Source: Hungateiclostridiaceae bacterium UBA1305
Lineage (GTDB): Bacteria; Bacillota; Clostridia; Acetivibrionales; DTU013
Reading direction: 5' to 3'
Assembly: GCA_002307275.1 (NCBI GenBank)
Contig: DBTX01000014.1
Span: forward strand, 1 to 34,096
DNA: 34,096 bases
The notes beneath the pieces were generated by a model that saw only the letters and a list, made by a program, of their open reading frames with translations, did not search any database and had not been told where the DNA came from. The translations under genes were made by a program, and so were the position numbers. This document shows, piece by piece, positions 6,677 to 15,793 of the stretch (positions within the stretch are counted from its first letter, which is position 1; every line of letters begins with the position of its first letter).

Positions 6677-9022
6677 ATGAAGCTTTTGCCACAAAGTTTT
6701 ACAAGTTTTAAAATGAACAGCGTTTTTATCCGTATATTTTTTTCTATTGTGGGTCTGGTTCTGACATCCGTACTGATTATTGCATACATTTCCTATCTGA
6801 ACTCTACAAACATGATGATCAGTGAGGTAAAGAGCAACAATATGCTGGTTCTTGGACAAGCCAAAGAAAGTATAGACAATGAGGTAAAGTCGATTGAAAA
6901 CAGCGCTATGCAGGCATCTCTGGATCGTAGGCTGACCAGGGCCCTTTACATTTCACATGAGGATTCTTACTATGAAGCCGAAGTGTATCGCGATATTATT
7001 ACATATTTGAATTCCATAAAAGCAAACGATGACTATATAGCGAACCTTTGGGTGTACTACAACAAGGCGGATATTGTTCTCGGAAGCGAAGGCAAATATG
7101 ATTCCAAATTGTTTTTCAGCAATGTTTGTAAATATTACACAGACATTGACTGGGAAAAAATATCCAGGGAGTACTCTGGTTTCCGTTCTGCAGGAAAACA
7201 GGAGGTAGAGTATAACTACACCAGGATGCCGGTAATTATGTTTATGAAGTCATTGCCTGTCAACGAGCTTAGTCCGAAGGGTACCCTGGTTGTGAACCTG
7301 AACGAGCAGTTTTTCTACAAGGAAATGGGAGGAAACAAGGAAGGAAATGTAGTGATAAACTATATCGTTGACTCTCATAAAAATATCGTATTTACAAATG
7401 CGAAATCATTCCAGGAAAAGGATCAAAAGCTGGCCAGATCCGTATTGGACAGTACAGTGGCTGGAATGGATTCTGCGGAAGGCACTTTCGATATAAAATT
7501 TGGAGGAAAACCTTTTACTGTTCAATATATCAAGTCTGAAGCAAATGACTGGAGATATATTTCTGTCACGCCTACCTGGTATATTTCCCGGAAAGTGATT
7601 GGGATCCGTAATGTAACCATATGGGTAGCTCTGATAAGCATGATTTTGAGTATGATTTTAGCATATTTGCTGGTAAAACGCCTATACCGTCCCATCAACG
7701 ATATTTTAAACTATATCAGCATCATCGGTAATAAAACGCCCGATAAGCAGAAAACGGGCGATAAAGATGAACTGAAGTTTATCAATAGGATCATCAGCTA
7801 TGTATATAATGAGAATGAAAGCCTGCGGGAGTCTTTTCATAAAAGTCACCCGATATTGAGGGAGAAGTTTCTGAATGATATAACAAATGGCAGTGTTAAG
7901 CAGGAACGCTATAGAGAAATTGGAAGCGATATAGGGATTGATATGCCATTTCCTCTTTTTCAGGTCATCGTATTTGAAATAGATGAACATGCATCGGAGG
8001 CATTGAAAAGGCACGGAAAGCAGAATCTGAATTTCGTTCCGGTCATGGATGAGATTGCCATCGAGGCGCTGAACGGGAATGCCAGATGCTATTCTGTACA
8101 AAAAGATGAGAGTACTTTAGTTTCCGTTATAAATGCAGAGGAGCGCTTTTATGAATCGGAAGGGATCAATGAATACTTGAAAAAAGTCAGGGATTATTTC
8201 AAATCCAATCATGACCTGACTTTAACGATTGGAGTGGGAAAGCACTACAGCAGTATGGAAGAATGCCTGATGTCCTTTATTGAGGCACTGCATGCGCTGA
8301 AATATAAAATAGTAAAAGGCCAGAACACCGTGATATATATTGATGAAGTCAGGAATATTGCCGGGAACATTTTTGAATACTCCATAGAAAGAGAGAAGCA
8401 GCTTGTAACAATTCTAAAATCCGGGGATATTATGGCTGCGAATCAGATTCTCCTTCAAATTTTTACGGACAATCTTGATAAACGGCTTGTAACGCCCGAG
8501 CTGATCAATAATTTGTTCAATGCCCTGGTTGGTACCGCAATCCGGTCCATTTATGAAATGCAGGCTACCATTAAAAAAATATTCGGAGAAGAACTTGATA
8601 TTTACGCAGAAATGACGGCGAAGAGTGTGGTAGAAGAAAAAAAGAGCTATACCTATTTTATATTCAAATCCATTGCAATCTACGCAAGTGACCGGAAACA
8701 CAACCAGAATACAAAGGTATACGAAAAGATAAGGACATTTGTTGCGGAAAATTACAATAAGGAGCTTTCTTTGGATAAAGTTGCCGAAGTTGTCGGTCTA
8801 TCCCCCTCTTACCTGAGCTTTATATTTAAAGAAACATCAGGGGTGAATTTCGTGGATTTTATTAATGAATATAGGTTGGAAAAAGCCAGAGAACTTTTGA
8901 CCACTACATCAATGACAGTTGCGCAGGTAGCCGAATCTGTCGGTTACATGAATGCGAACAGCTTCAGCAAAACCTTTAAGAAGTATATAGGCGTGGCCCC
9001 CGGCCAATTCAGGGAAATGTAA
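6677..9022 (+). CDS. Membrane-bound AraC-family sensor/regulator
   Basis: The product has 781 residues. It starts with a short cytoplasmic piece and a transmembrane helix at about residues 14-38. An extracellular Cache-like sensor region of about 270 residues follows, then a second helix at about 310-331 leading into a HAMP-like linker, a central cytoplasmic domain, and a C-terminal AraC DNA-binding domain at about 680-781. The latter carries both helix-turn-helix units: LSLDKVAEVVGLSPSYLSFIFK and MTVAQVAESVGYMNANSFSKTFKKY, ending APGQFREM. The frame is open from 6581, but ATG 6677 follows GGGAGGT by three bases and gives the natural N-terminus. Proteins of this architecture in Firmicutes usually regulate the adjacent sugar ABC transporter, here 9175-12744. 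The ligand is unknown. Confidence 0.9.
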   Translation: MKLLPQSFTSFKMNSVFIRIFFSIVGLVLTSVLIIAYISYLNSTNMMISEVKSNNMLVLGQAKESIDNEVKSIENSAMQASLDRRLTRALYISHEDSYYEAEVYRDIITYLNSIKANDDYIANLWVYYNKADIVLGSEGKYDSKLFFSNVCKYYTDIDWEKISREYSGFRSAGKQEVEYNYTRMPVIMFMKSLPVNELSPKGTLVVNLNEQFFYKEMGGNKEGNVVINYIVDSHKNIVFTNAKSFQEKDQKLARSVLDSTVAGMDSAEGTFDIKFGGKPFTVQYIKSEANDWRYISVTPTWYISRKVIGIRNVTIWVALISMILSMILAYLLVKRLYRPINDILNYISIIGNKTPDKQKTGDKDELKFINRIISYVYNENESLRESFHKSHPILREKFLNDITNGSVKQERYREIGSDIGIDMPFPLFQVIVFEIDEHASEALKRHGKQNLNFVPVMDEIAIEALNGNARCYSVQKDESTLVSVINAEERFYESEGINEYLKKVRDYFKSNHDLTLTIGVGKHYSSMEECLMSFIEALHALKYKIVKGQNTVIYIDEVRNIAGNIFEYSIEREKQLVTILKSGDIMAANQILLQIFTDNLDKRLVTPELINNLFNALVGTAIRSIYEMQATIKKIFGEELDIYAEMTAKSVVEEKKSYTYFIFKSIAIYASDRKHNQNTKVYEKIRTFVAENYNKELSLDKVAEVVGLSPSYLSFIFKETSGVNFVDFINEYRLEKARELLTTTSMTVAQVAESVGYMNANSFSKTFKKYIGVAPGQFREM

Positions 9023-9174
9023 CTGCTTTCAAGGCGGATCACCGTAAAATAATCCATATCGAATCGATAAATTCAGCCCATAATCTAAAAATTGAACGCT
9101 ATACGCGGGTGCCGTTTGCGGGTAAAGTAATGTCATAGTGAACCACGAGAACATATCCGAATGGGGGATGGACA

Positions 9175-10128
9175 TTGCAAAACGCACCTGCTTCTGCTGC
9201 ATTGAAAGGTAAGTTAAGTAATAAGGCTAAGTGGAAGTCTTTAAAATCAAATTATCCATTGCTGTTAATGTTTTTACCAGTGCTTGTCTATTATGTTGCT
9301 TTCCGTTATATCCCGTTACTGGGGGCTTTAATCATATCGGTAAAAAAGTATCAGCCTGCACTGGGCATCATCGGCAGCAAATGGGTCGGACTTGAGTACT
9401 TCGATCAATTCATTCATTCTGTTTTCTTCTGGAGATTACTCAGAAATACACTGGCGATTAACTTTTTTCAATTGATATTAGGGTTTACAGCCCCGATTCT
9501 TCTCGCTTTGATGTTAAATGAAATAGGGTCTTCGAAATTCAAAAAAACGGTTCAATCCGTTACCTACCTGCCGAATTTTATCTCAAGCGTAGTTGTGGTA
9601 GGTATTGTGGTTGTATTCCTGTCACCTACCACAGGAGTAGTTAATAGTATTATTACAAAACTGGGAATGGAAAAAATCCATTTTCTTACGGAACCCTCCT
9701 ACTTCTGGATCATCTATACGCTTATGGTAATATGGCAAACAACAGGATATGGTGCAATTATCTATTTAGCCGCTCTTACGGGAATAAGTCCCGAGCTGTA
9801 TGAAGCTTCGAAAATAGACGGCGCCGGAAGGTGGAGACAGCTATGGCATATAACCCTTCCAGGTATTTCATCCACCATAGTCATACTGCTGCTCATGCGT
9901 CTCGGCAATCTTCTGGAGGTAGGGTACGAATCCATAATCCTGCTATATAATCCAAGCATATATTCCACTGCAGATGTCATCAGCACTTATGTTTACCGGC
10001 GCGGCATACTCAATGGAGATTACAGCTTTGCTTCTGCTGTGGGTTTCTTTCAATCGGTAATCGGACTTGTGCTGATTGTCACGGCGAACAAGATCGCAAA
10101 AAAATATACAGAATCGAGTTTATGGTAA
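9175..10128 (+). CDS. Sugar ABC transporter permease (LplB type)
   Basis: This is an integral membrane subunit of a carbohydrate uptake ABC transporter, 317 residues with about six hydrophobic helices. The binding-protein-dependent permease (EAA-type) loop is visible as YEASKIDGAGRWRQLWHITLPG. Residues PLLLMFLPVLVYYVAFRYIPL form the first helix of the LplB/YtcQ-associated family. The start is TTG 9175 behind GGGGGATGG; nearby ATGs at 9161 and 9168 are out of frame. It overlaps the second permease reading frame and forms a permease pair with it. A typical operon of this type lacks its own ATPase and borrows a shared MsmK-like one; none is in the window. Confidence 0.92.
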   Translation: MQNAPASAALKGKLSNKAKWKSLKSNYPLLLMFLPVLVYYVAFRYIPLLGALIISVKKYQPALGIIGSKWVGLEYFDQFIHSVFFWRLLRNTLAINFFQLILGFTAPILLALMLNEIGSSKFKKTVQSVTYLPNFISSVVVVGIVVVFLSPTTGVVNSIITKLGMEKIHFLTEPSYFWIIYTLMVIWQTTGYGAIIYLAALTGISPELYEASKIDGAGRWRQLWHITLPGISSTIVILLLMRLGNLLEVGYESIILLYNPSIYSTADVISTYVYRRGILNGDYSFASAVGFFQSVIGLVLIVTANKIAKKYTESSLW

Positions 10129-10142
10129 CGGGGGGAATTATC

Positions 10143-11024
10143 TTGGGCAGAATCATGAAGGAAACAAAAGGACGGATATTATTTCAATGTATGAACTATA
10201 CGATACTCACCATTTGTATGATTGTCGCTTTATATCCGGTACTCTATGTATTGGCGGCATCACTGAGCAGCTACGCATTTTTGGCGCAGGGGAAGGTTGG
10301 AATTATTCCCATGGGCTTTAATCTGGAAGCCTACAAGAGAGTACTTGCTTATCCAATGATCGGCAGGTCCTATCTCAATACGGTTACTTATACGGTTGCA
10401 GGGACTGCGATAAGCCTGCTGATGAGTACTCTTGGGGCATATCCTTTATCACGGAAGCACTTTCCGGGAAGGGATTTTCTCACAAAAGTCGTTGTAATAG
10501 CCATGCTTTTTAGTGCCGGTATGATACCGACCTTTCTGGTTGTAAGGGGGTTGGGCCTTTATAATACGGTATGGGCGATATTGCTGCCCACTGCGGTATC
10601 CTCGTTTAATTTGATCATTCTCAAAAACTTTTTTGAACAAATACCGGTTGAAATGGAAGAATCGGCAGCCCTTGACGGGTGTAACCACCTGCAGACACTG
10701 CTTATCATCATCCTGCCTCTTGCAATACCGGGACTGGTTACGATCGGTTTATTCTATGCAGTATACCAATGGAACAGCTACTTTCCTGCCATGCTATATC
10801 TTCGCGACCGGAAACTGGTTCCTATACAGATTATTCTCAGGGACATTGTTATTCAAAATCAGACGAACGATTTGGCAATCGATATGGCAAATGGCGCGGA
10901 CCAGGTTAGCGAATCCATTAAATATGCCACAATTATGGTCGCAACGATTCCTATTATGCTTGTCTACCCGTTTGTGCAGAAATACTTTATTAAAGGTGTC
11001 ATGATAGGTTCTGTAAAAGGGTAA
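10143..11024 (+). CDS. Sugar ABC transporter permease (YtcP type)
   Basis: This is the second permease of the pair, with about six transmembrane helices. It shows the EAA loop (MEESAALDGCNHLQTLLIIILPLAIPG) and the C-terminal QKYFIKGVMIGSVKG typical of YtcP/AraQ-like subunits. The frame opens at ATG 10122 inside the previous gene, but GGGGGGAA at 10131-10138 points to TTG 10143 (293 residues). ATG 10155 is another option. Tight spacing to the first permease shows co-transcription, and the binding lipoprotein gene follows after about 97 bases. Confidence 0.92.
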   Translation: MGRIMKETKGRILFQCMNYTILTICMIVALYPVLYVLAASLSSYAFLAQGKVGIIPMGFNLEAYKRVLAYPMIGRSYLNTVTYTVAGTAISLLMSTLGAYPLSRKHFPGRDFLTKVVVIAMLFSAGMIPTFLVVRGLGLYNTVWAILLPTAVSSFNLIILKNFFEQIPVEMEESAALDGCNHLQTLLIIILPLAIPGLVTIGLFYAVYQWNSYFPAMLYLRDRKLVPIQIILRDIVIQNQTNDLAIDMANGADQVSESIKYATIMVATIPIMLVYPFVQKYFIKGVMIGSVKG

Positions 11025-11121
11025 GCCTCAGATCCCGCGTTATAATTCTCCACTGCTTTTTGCAGGAGGGAGTTTATATAAATGCATTTCAGTAATACTA
11101 TACAAAACAAGGAGGATTTTT

Positions 11122-12744
11122 ATGATCAGGTTAAAATGGAAAGGGGCAGTATCAGCAGCGTTATCAGCGGTACTGGTTATATCCGCATTAGCTGGATGCG
11201 GCGCAAAAACAGATGAGGCTGCCCAGGCTTCAAGTCAGCCTGCCCAGACAGCAGGCCAACCTGCACAAACAGCAGAAACCAGTGGAAAGATAGCTGAAAC
11301 GCCCATTACAATCAGCATGTTCCTGCAGGATTCCGCTGATCAGGCAATCAGCACGGATTTACCCATTATCCAGGAAATCACCAAAAGAACCAATGTCTCG
11401 TTTGATTTCATTCCGGGACCGACAACAGAAGACCAATTCCGTGAGAAGTTCAACGTGATCATTGCTTCAGGCAGTATTCCGGATGTTGTCGTCAGCCCCT
11501 ACCGGGACGATATGTTCAAGGTGGCGGAACAGGGAATTTTTGAACCGCTGGACGAACAGATTGACCAAAACGCTCCGAACTTAAAGAAAATTCTAACTGG
11601 CAATCCTGACATCATCAAGTCTTTAAAGTCCAGTGACGGCAAAGACTATTTCCTCCCCTTCCTTGGCGCTGTAAAGACCTTCAAGGTATGGATGGTTCGT
11701 GAAGATTGGCTGCAGAAGCTCAATCTCAGCACACCTGAAACGCTGGATGACTGGTATAGCATGTTGAAGGCATTCAAGGAAAAAGATCCCAATGGGAATG
11801 GGAAACAGGATGAGATTCCTTATACCACCAGGAATACAAAGGCAGGCGTCCTGTCATTTATGGAAGCCTATGGAATCAGTGGATTTGAGGCAAATGAGCA
11901 ATACTTCATAGAAGATAATACAGTCAAGTATGCTTATACCGATTCCAGATTTAAAGATGCTCTTACTTATATCAACAAGCTTTACAATGAAGGTTTGATA
12001 GATCCCGAATATGCAACGAATGATACAAAGGTTTGGCTTTCAAGAATAACAAATGAAGTTTCAGGCGCCTGCCAGGATACTACTGCACGTGCATATTCAC
12101 TGGGAGGCATGATAAAGGCTGCAAATCCAAATTCAACCGCAAGCATGGCTGTAGTTGCCCCACCGAAAGGACCGTCGGGCAACCGGATGACTACCAGCCA
12201 GATGCAGCCGGTCAGAGGATTTACCGCAATCAGTGCCAAATCCAAGTATAAAGACGAAATTGTTAAGCTTTTTGATTATTTTTACAGTGAGGATGGAAGC
12301 CTGTTAATGAATTTCGGACTTGAGGGACAGACTTATAACATGGTAGATGGCAAGCCTCAGTATACTGAAGCTATAACAAAGGATTCTCAGGGAAGGTCCA
12401 TCCTTTCGATGCTCAATGTTTTTGGCCACAGAGAATGGGCATACGCTCAGGATGTCGGCTATGAAAACGCCCTGCTGGATGATAAATATGTTCAATACAG
12501 AAATGACATGGAACAATATATAAAGCCTACCATTCCTGCACTTTCATTCACAGGGGATGAGAGAGACATTATCAATAACAAATATACGGAAATTCAGACG
12601 TATAAGGACGAAATGGTCGATAAATTCATCATGGGCAAAGAACCGATAGCGAACTTTGATGCTTTCGTCAATAAGATCAAGGCCATGGGAATCGATGAAG
12701 TTTTAGCAGTAGAGCAGGCTGCTTATGACCGCTATAACAAATAA
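11122..12744 (+). CDS. Extracellular sugar-binding lipoprotein (LplA/YtcQ type)
   Basis: The product has 540 residues with a signal peptide and a lipobox LAGC (Cys at about residue 26). A low-complexity linker rich in Ala, Gln and Thr follows, with repeated AQTAxQPAQTA. The body is a family 1 solute-binding fold. It has the IPDVVVSPYRDD and NGNGKQDEIPYT segments typical of the large YtcQ/LplA-type proteins; the DPNGNGKQDE piece resembles a calcium-binding loop. A strong AAGGAGGA site precedes the ATG. It captures the (oligo)saccharide for the two upstream permeases. The nearby hydrolase-type genes suggest a plant- or microbe-derived oligosaccharide, but the sequence does not reveal which one. 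Confidence 0.92.
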   Translation: MIRLKWKGAVSAALSAVLVISALAGCGAKTDEAAQASSQPAQTAGQPAQTAETSGKIAETPITISMFLQDSADQAISTDLPIIQEITKRTNVSFDFIPGPTTEDQFREKFNVIIASGSIPDVVVSPYRDDMFKVAEQGIFEPLDEQIDQNAPNLKKILTGNPDIIKSLKSSDGKDYFLPFLGAVKTFKVWMVREDWLQKLNLSTPETLDDWYSMLKAFKEKDPNGNGKQDEIPYTTRNTKAGVLSFMEAYGISGFEANEQYFIEDNTVKYAYTDSRFKDALTYINKLYNEGLIDPEYATNDTKVWLSRITNEVSGACQDTTARAYSLGGMIKAANPNSTASMAVVAPPKGPSGNRMTTSQMQPVRGFTAISAKSKYKDEIVKLFDYFYSEDGSLLMNFGLEGQTYNMVDGKPQYTEAITKDSQGRSILSMLNVFGHREWAYAQDVGYENALLDDKYVQYRNDMEQYIKPTIPALSFTGDERDIINNKYTEIQTYKDEMVDKFIMGKEPIANFDAFVNKIKAMGIDEVLAVEQAAYDRYNK

Positions 12745-12773
12745 TACTGTATAATAAAACTGGATAGTACACA

Positions 12774-12810
12774 GATAAGAGCGGAGGATGCAGCATTCTC
12801 TGCTCTTATC
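12774..12810 (+). promoter_or_regulatory. Long intra-operon hairpin after the binding-protein gene
   Basis: A 17-bp stem with two G-U pairs and a three-base loop has outer arms GATAAGAGC (12774-12782) and GCTCTTATC (12802-12810). It is not followed by T residues, so it is not an obvious terminator. Hairpins in this position often protect the upstream binding-protein mRNA from 3' decay. That role is inferred here. Confidence 0.6.
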
Positions 12811-12891
12811 CATAATACATGCGACCTCGATGGTGATAAGAATCAAGGTAAACACAGAAAGTGATAATATTTTAAGAGAAGAGGTACGAAC

Positions 12892-13773
12892 ATGCTTCAT
12901 TTGAACTTATTAAAAAATCCGGTATGGAAAAGAGACGATAACCTTCGTGATCCTTTCGTGTACAAGACAAAAGACGGATATCATCTGTTCTATTCACGTT
13001 ATTCGAATAAAGACTGGAGTAAGCCGGAAAACTGGTCGATAGGCCAGGTTTTCACCAAGGACTTTATCACCTTTGAAAATGACAGGGATATTTCGCCGAA
13101 AGGATTTGCTTCTCCGGGCGATTTGATATTCTGGGGAGGAAGATACATTCTTCCCTACCAGGCGTATCCTGAAAAGCCGACAAAGCTTTGCTTCAGCCAA
13201 TCTGACGATCTGATTACATGGTCGAAACCGGAATTCTTTATGGAAGAAGCGGTGAATCTGCCTTGGAATCAGGCGCAAAGGACGATAGACCCCACCTTCG
13301 TTTTGGATGGGGACACCTTACACTGCTATTTTGTAGGATCTGATTATGTTCATTATTCCGGACCTACGAATCTGATCGGTCATGCAGTAACAAAGGATGT
13401 CGAATTAAAAAAATGGGAAATTATTTCTGTGAACGAGCCGCTGATTGGAGTTGGCGGGGATGCACCGGATGGGGCTGAAAACGTAGTGGTTTTACGTCAA
13501 AATGACCAATGGATTATGATCTACAGCGAAGGATTGAAGGAGCAGCATCTTGCATATGCAATATCGGATGATTTATATACCTGGGAATTGAAAGGGAAGA
13601 TCAGTATTGAATCGCAAAAGTGGCTTACAACGAGATACGGGGCGCCATACGTCTGGAAGGAAGAGGACCGGTGGCTCATGATTCTGATGGGCGAGGATGC
13701 AAAAAATATTACAACCTTCGGACTTTTACATTCAAAGGATGCTTTGAACTGGACCATGCTGCAGGAGGAATAG
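12892..13773 (+). CDS. GH43-like five-bladed beta-propeller glycosidase
   Basis: The product has 293 residues and no signal peptide, so it is probably cytoplasmic. Propeller blade signatures recur: LRDPFVYKTKDGYHLFYSR, WGGRYILPYQA, TIDPTFVLDGDTLHCYFVG, DGAENVVVL and RYGAPYVWKEEDRWLMI. The Asp in RDPF and the acidic residue in GAENV are where clan GH-F/GH-J type enzymes place catalytic residues. I cannot tell whether it belongs to GH43 itself or a related propeller family. It starts at an ATG behind AGAAGAGGT and lies about 150 bases after the binding-protein gene. It probably acts on the sugar brought in by the transporter. Confidence 0.75.
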   Translation: MLHLNLLKNPVWKRDDNLRDPFVYKTKDGYHLFYSRYSNKDWSKPENWSIGQVFTKDFITFENDRDISPKGFASPGDLIFWGGRYILPYQAYPEKPTKLCFSQSDDLITWSKPEFFMEEAVNLPWNQAQRTIDPTFVLDGDTLHCYFVGSDYVHYSGPTNLIGHAVTKDVELKKWEIISVNEPLIGVGGDAPDGAENVVVLRQNDQWIMIYSEGLKEQHLAYAISDDLYTWELKGKISIESQKWLTTRYGAPYVWKEEDRWLMILMGEDAKNITTFGLLHSKDALNWTMLQEE

Positions 13774-13790
13774 AGAGGGAGGATATTATT

Positions 13791-15761
13791 GTGGGAAACC
13801 ATTTTCATGTTTCGATCAGCGGATGCGATACCTGGGCAGGCTCATCAACAAGGCCTTTCAGGAACATCCAGCGAGCTGCGGATCTGGCGAAAGCCGGCGA
13901 CATTATTACCGTTCATGAGGGGATTTATCGTGAGTACGTCAATCCAGTAAATGGAGGGATCAATGACAACGAACGGATCACTTATGAAGCTGCATCCGGC
14001 GAAAAAGTCGTCATCTCCGGCGGAGAGAAAATTACAGATTGGATAAAAGTAAAAGGAAGCGTATATAAGGCTGTTATTCCAAATGCCTTTTTCGGAGGTT
14101 TCAACCCTTACAAAGAGATTGTCTGGGGCGATTGGTTCAGCAAACGCGAACGTATATTTCACCTCGGAGAGGTTTATATAAACGGGAAATCCATGTTTGA
14201 AGCAGTGTCACTTGAGGAAGTGATGAGTCCGATTCCTTTCACGGAGGCCAGAGAGCCTGAATGGTCTTTGCATAACTGGTACTGTGAAACTGATAACGAA
14301 AATACAACCATCCATGCAAACTTTGGTGAGTTTGAACCTTCTAAAAATACAATAGATATCAATGTACGCAAATTCTGCTTCTGGCCAGAAAAAACCGGAA
14401 TCAACTATATTACGGTCCGGGGCTTCCATTTAACCATTGCGGCACCCAACTGGGCGCCTCCCACAGCACTGCAGGAAGGCCTGATCGGCCCCCATTGGAG
14501 TAAAGGCTGGATTATTGAAAACAATGAAATCAGTAATGCCAAGAATTCAGGCATAAGTCTCGGTAAAGAAATCACCACCGGGCATAACGAGTGGACAACC
14601 ATCGGAACAAAACAGGGTGCCCAGCGTGAGCGGGATGTGATCTTCAATGCAATACACATAGGGTGGGATAAAGAAAACATTGGCTCTCATATTGTCCGCA
14701 GCAATATCATTCATGACTGTGAACAAACTGGCATATGCGGACACCTGGGAGCAGTATTCAGTCAGATTTACAATAATCACATTTACAATGTCCACCATAA
14801 AAGAATGTTTAACGGAGCGGAAGTCGCGGGAATCAAACTGCATGCCGCTCTGGACTGCCAGATCCGCAACAACCACATCCATAACTGCGACCGCGGTCTG
14901 TGGATGGACTGGCAGGCTCAGGGCACGAGAATTTCCGGTAATCTGCTATATGATAATGATACTGCGGACTTATTCGTGGAGGTAAGCCACGGCCCTTATA
15001 TGGTTGACAACAACATCATGCTTTCCATGAAGAACATTCTGGATTTATCGCAGGGAGGCGCGTATGTTCATAACCTGTTCAGCGGATTTATATCATGGGC
15101 AAGAGTGACGAATCGCTTTACGCCTTACCATTATGCTCATGAAACCGGCGTCCATGGCCTTATGACCATTCTTGGGGGCGACAACAGGTATTATAATAAC
15201 ATCTTTACCGGTACCCAGCCTGAGAATGAGGAACAGGAAAAGAACATAGATGTAAACAATTGGATTCATCCGGGAATGATTATCAGGGAAGACGGCAGCG
15301 TTCCAAAAGGGCTTGAAATTTATAACGAATGTCCTTCTGAGAATGAAAACTGGTATAAAGATCTGTTCTCCGTTGTGCAGTTTGCGGAGGTGCGCCTTCC
15401 CATGTACTGTGGTTCCAATCTTTATTTTAGCGATGCAAAACCATACAAACAGGAGACTGATTCCGCAGCATATCAAGAAATGAAACCTCAGGTAAAGCTG
15501 GAGGCGGAAGCCGACGGTGTTTATTTAGCCTTTGATTTTGGCAACAGACTGGCAGAAGTGAATACTGTAACCATTACCACCGACTTCCTGGGCATGGCTT
15601 TTGAACCGGAAGTACTTTTTGAAAACCCTGATGGAACACCTTTATGCATTGAAAATGATTTCTTTGGTAATTCCCGCCCTGCAGGCAGGATGACGGCAGG
15701 ACCATTTGAAGGAATTGGAAGCGGGCCGCAAAAGATAAAAGTAGCAGAAATCAAGAAATGA
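13791..15761 (+). CDS. Right-handed parallel beta-helix protein (DUF1565-like), polysaccharide-acting candidate
   Basis: The product has 656 residues. The N-terminus reads HVSISGCDTWAGSSTRPFRN with a following AGDIITVHEGIYRE, the hallmark of DUF1565/pectate-lyase-like solenoid proteins. The centre has beta-helix coil repeats such as IIENNEISNAKNSGISLG, RSNIIHDCEQTGICG, IYNNHIYNVHHKRMFNG and IRNNHIHNCDRGLWMD. No signal peptide is visible. The frame is open from 13620 within the previous gene, but GTG 13791 sits seven bases after AGAGGGAGGA and is the likely start. It lies 17 bases after the GH43-like gene and so is co-translated with it. It may be an intracellular lyase or glycosidase on the imported oligosaccharide. 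The exact activity is unknown. Confidence 0.8.
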   Translation: MGNHFHVSISGCDTWAGSSTRPFRNIQRAADLAKAGDIITVHEGIYREYVNPVNGGINDNERITYEAASGEKVVISGGEKITDWIKVKGSVYKAVIPNAFFGGFNPYKEIVWGDWFSKRERIFHLGEVYINGKSMFEAVSLEEVMSPIPFTEAREPEWSLHNWYCETDNENTTIHANFGEFEPSKNTIDINVRKFCFWPEKTGINYITVRGFHLTIAAPNWAPPTALQEGLIGPHWSKGWIIENNEISNAKNSGISLGKEITTGHNEWTTIGTKQGAQRERDVIFNAIHIGWDKENIGSHIVRSNIIHDCEQTGICGHLGAVFSQIYNNHIYNVHHKRMFNGAEVAGIKLHAALDCQIRNNHIHNCDRGLWMDWQAQGTRISGNLLYDNDTADLFVEVSHGPYMVDNNIMLSMKNILDLSQGGAYVHNLFSGFISWARVTNRFTPYHYAHETGVHGLMTILGGDNRYYNNIFTGTQPENEEQEKNIDVNNWIHPGMIIREDGSVPKGLEIYNECPSENENWYKDLFSVVQFAEVRLPMYCGSNLYFSDAKPYKQETDSAAYQEMKPQVKLEAEADGVYLAFDFGNRLAEVNTVTITTDFLGMAFEPEVLFENPDGTPLCIENDFFGNSRPAGRMTAGPFEGIGSGPQKIKVAEIKK

Positions 15762-15793
15762 GGGTGGAGTGCTTCGGCAGGGAGCAGAGTGAT

